Assembly (NCBI GenBank): GCA_025352565.1
Contig: JANXTF010000066.1
Coordinates: forward strand, 1-64,000
Length of the DNA stretch: 64,000 nucleotides
Direction of reading: 5' to 3'
Source of the DNA: Rhodospirillales bacterium
GTDB lineage: Bacteria > Pseudomonadota > Alphaproteobacteria > Acetobacterales > Acetobacteraceae
Below the pieces are notes generated by a model. That model saw only the letters and a program-made list of their open reading frames with translations, did no database searches and was not told the origin of the DNA. A program made the translations under genes and the position numbers. This document shows positions 62,766-64,000 of this stretch, one piece after another (positions within the stretch are counted from its first letter, which is position 1; every line of letters starts with the position of its first letter).

Positions 62766-63935
62766 ATGACCGAGGCCTGCATCGTCGGCTGGGCGCATAG
62801 CCCGTTCGGCAAACTGGAAGACCCCGACGTCGAGAGCCTGATGGGCCGCGTGACCGGGGCCGCGATCGAGGATGCCGGGATTGAGGCGCGTGATATCGAC
62901 GGGGTGTTCGTCGGCGTGTTCAACGCGGGCTTCTCCAAGCAGGATTTCCCGTCGTCGCTGGTGTTCCAGAGCCAGCCGGAGCTGCGGTTCAAGCCTGCCA
63001 CGCGCTACGAAAATGCCTGCGCCACCGGCTCCGCCGCGATCCATGGCGCGCGCGACTGGCTCGCCGCCGGACGCGGGCGGTTCGCGCTGGTGGTGGGTGC
63101 CGAGAAGATGACGGCCAAGCCGACGGCGGAGGTCGGCGACATTCTGCTCAACGCCAGCTACCGGCGCGAGGAAGGCGATATCGCGGGTGGCTTCGCCGGC
63201 GTGTTCGGCCGGATCGCGGAAAACTATTTCCAGCGCTTCGGCGACCAGTCGGACGCGCTGGCGGCGATCGCTGCGAAAAACCACCGCAACGGCGTCGACA
63301 ACCCCTATGCGCAGATGCGCAAGGATCTCGGTTTCGATTTTTGCCGCCAGTTGAGCGACAAGAACCCCTATGTGGCCGCGCCGCTGAAACGGACGGATTG
63401 CTCGCTGGTGTCCGACGGGGCGGCCGCCCTCGTGATGTGCGACGAGGAGACCGCGCGCACCATGGGCAAGGCCGTGCGGTTCCGGGCCGCTGTCCAGGTC
63501 AACGACTTTCTGCCGCTGTCGCGCCGCGACCCGACCCGTTTCGAGGGAGCGGCGCGGGCGTGGAACCAGGCGCTGTCGGAGGCCGGGCTGAAGCTCCAGG
63601 ACCTTTCATTCGTCGAGGTACATGACTGTTTCACCATCGCCGAATTGCTGGCGTACGAGGCGATGGGCCTGACCCCCGCGGGGCAGGGGAGCCGCGCCAT
63701 CCTGGAGGGCTGGACCTCGAAGGGCGGGTTTCTGCCGGTGAACCGTTCTGGCGGGCTCAAGGCCAAGGGCCACCCGATCGGCGCCACCGGCGTCTCGATG
63801 CACGTGATCGCCGCGATGCAGCTGACCGGGCAGGCGGGCGACATGCAGTTGCCGCGCGCGGACCGGGCCGGCGTGTTCAACATGGGCGGGGCGGCGGTGG
63901 CGAACTACGTGTCGATTCTGGAGCCGTTGGCGTGA
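62766..63935 (+). CDS. SCPx-type thiolase family protein
   Basis: A 389-residue thiolase of the sterol-carrier-protein-X/acetyl-CoA acetyltransferase group. The nucleophile Cys is present in YENACATGSAAI (about residue 84), and KAKGHPIGATGVSMH gives the His; the third position reads FNMGGAAVANY, so the usual C-terminal Cys is absent, typical for SCPx-like enzymes. No DUF35 partner gene is next to it. AGGAGA precedes the ATG. Confidence 0.88.
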   Translation: MTEACIVGWAHSPFGKLEDPDVESLMGRVTGAAIEDAGIEARDIDGVFVGVFNAGFSKQDFPSSLVFQSQPELRFKPATRYENACATGSAAIHGARDWLAAGRGRFALVVGAEKMTAKPTAEVGDILLNASYRREEGDIAGGFAGVFGRIAENYFQRFGDQSDALAAIAAKNHRNGVDNPYAQMRKDLGFDFCRQLSDKNPYVAAPLKRTDCSLVSDGAAALVMCDEETARTMGKAVRFRAAVQVNDFLPLSRRDPTRFEGAARAWNQALSEAGLKLQDLSFVEVHDCFTIAELLAYEAMGLTPAGQGSRAILEGWTSKGGFLPVNRSGGLKAKGHPIGATGVSMHVIAAMQLTGQAGDMQLPRADRAGVFNMGGAAVANYVSILEPLA

Positions 63936-63943
63936 GCGAGGCG

Positions 63944-64000
63944 CTACCTGTCGATTAGGCCGATCGCCGCCAGGCCGCTGTTCCACGCGCCGCCCGCCGT
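63944..64000 (-). CDS. C-terminal end of a minus-strand gene (partial)
   Basis: The last 57 bases read leftwards as an open frame ending in GGAWNSGLAAIGLIDR and a TAG. The gene body lies outside the window; too short to identify. Confidence 0.35.
   Translation of the reverse strand, partial: TAGGAWNSGLAAIGLIDR

Noticed and set aside
62766-63935. Assigning the SCPx thiolase to the indole operon as its thiolase
   Set aside because: It is 40 kb away beside ilvD, has its own active-site Cys and no DUF35 partner.
1-64000. tRNA or rRNA genes
   Set aside because: I found no cloverleaf-like or rRNA-like stretch in the intergenic regions, which are nearly all under 250 bp.

Overview
The window is 64 kb of very GC-rich, gene-dense DNA from an alphaproteobacterium, most likely an acetic-acid-bacterium relative (Acetobacteraceae, Rhodospirillales). 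The clues are the PhaR-type PHA repressor, a fused transaldolase/glucose-6-phosphate isomerase beside tkt, gnd and zwf, a long-form IorA/IorB pair, many GTG starts and 1-4 base gene overlaps. Species is not resolvable from sequence alone. I see no rRNA, tRNA, CRISPR array, phage or complete insertion sequence.

Layout. (1) 95-11601: an aryl-polyene (APE/flexirubin-type) pigment cluster: divergent GT2 glycosyltransferase, then acyl carrier protein, AMP-ligase fused to an ApeI-type dehydratase, LpxL-type acyltransferase, LolA, MMPL exporter, alpha/beta hydrolase, lipoprotein, ketosynthase, chain-length-factor-like protein, dehydratase and ketoreductase, almost all with overlapping stop/start codons. 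(2) 11624-18540: acyl-CoA ligase, EthD-like protein, metallo-beta-lactamase hydrolase, a two-domain FAD monooxygenase/old-yellow-enzyme acting on an aryl-CoA (2-aminobenzoyl-CoA or salicylyl-CoA type), an SDR and a RidA protein. (3) 18623-27942, minus strand: one tight eight-gene operon, iorA-iorB-Rieske alpha-Rieske beta-thiolase-like-DUF35/SDR fusion-cyclase-family hydrolase-SDR, with a good promoter ahead of iorA. (4) 28049-33690: a small secreted protein and a peptide-type ABC transporter with fused ATPases. (5) 33687-35764: methyltransferase, DUF1330 protein, HAD phosphatase. (6) 35761-43289: pentose-phosphate operon tkt, tal-pgi, gnd, zwf. (7) 43474-50448: small His-rich protein, YgjP-type metallopeptidase, PHA genes (phaR, PhaE-like, PhaC-like, thiolase) interrupted by an ECF-sigma operon (metallophosphoesterase, cupredoxin, sigma, anti-sigma). 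(8) 50477-64000: a PAS/GAF hybrid histidine kinase, M23 peptidase, DUF1501/DUF1800 pair, an EF-G variant, exported superoxide dismutase, ilvD and an SCPx-type thiolase.

The most interesting part is regions 2-3. The genes can be ordered into a CoA-dependent indole side-chain and ring degradation route: a Rieske dioxygenase oxidises the indole ring of an indole-3-acetyl-CoA; a thiolase homologue that has lost its nucleophilic Cys and pairs with a DUF35 protein (the arrangement of steroid retro-aldolases) releases acetyl-CoA and isatin; a cyclase-family metal hydrolase opens isatin to isatinate; IorAB oxidatively decarboxylates either indolepyruvate or isatinate to a CoA ester; the monooxygenase/reductase dearomatises 2-aminobenzoyl-CoA; and RidA hydrolyses the enamine formed. 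Each step rests on family knowledge; the assembled pathway is inference and is untested.

Non-coding points: a 41-bp repeat lies inverted at the left edge and 60 kb away beside REP-like palindromes; two tandem repeats directly follow stop codons; three convergent gene pairs interlock their stop codons in TTAG/CTAG.
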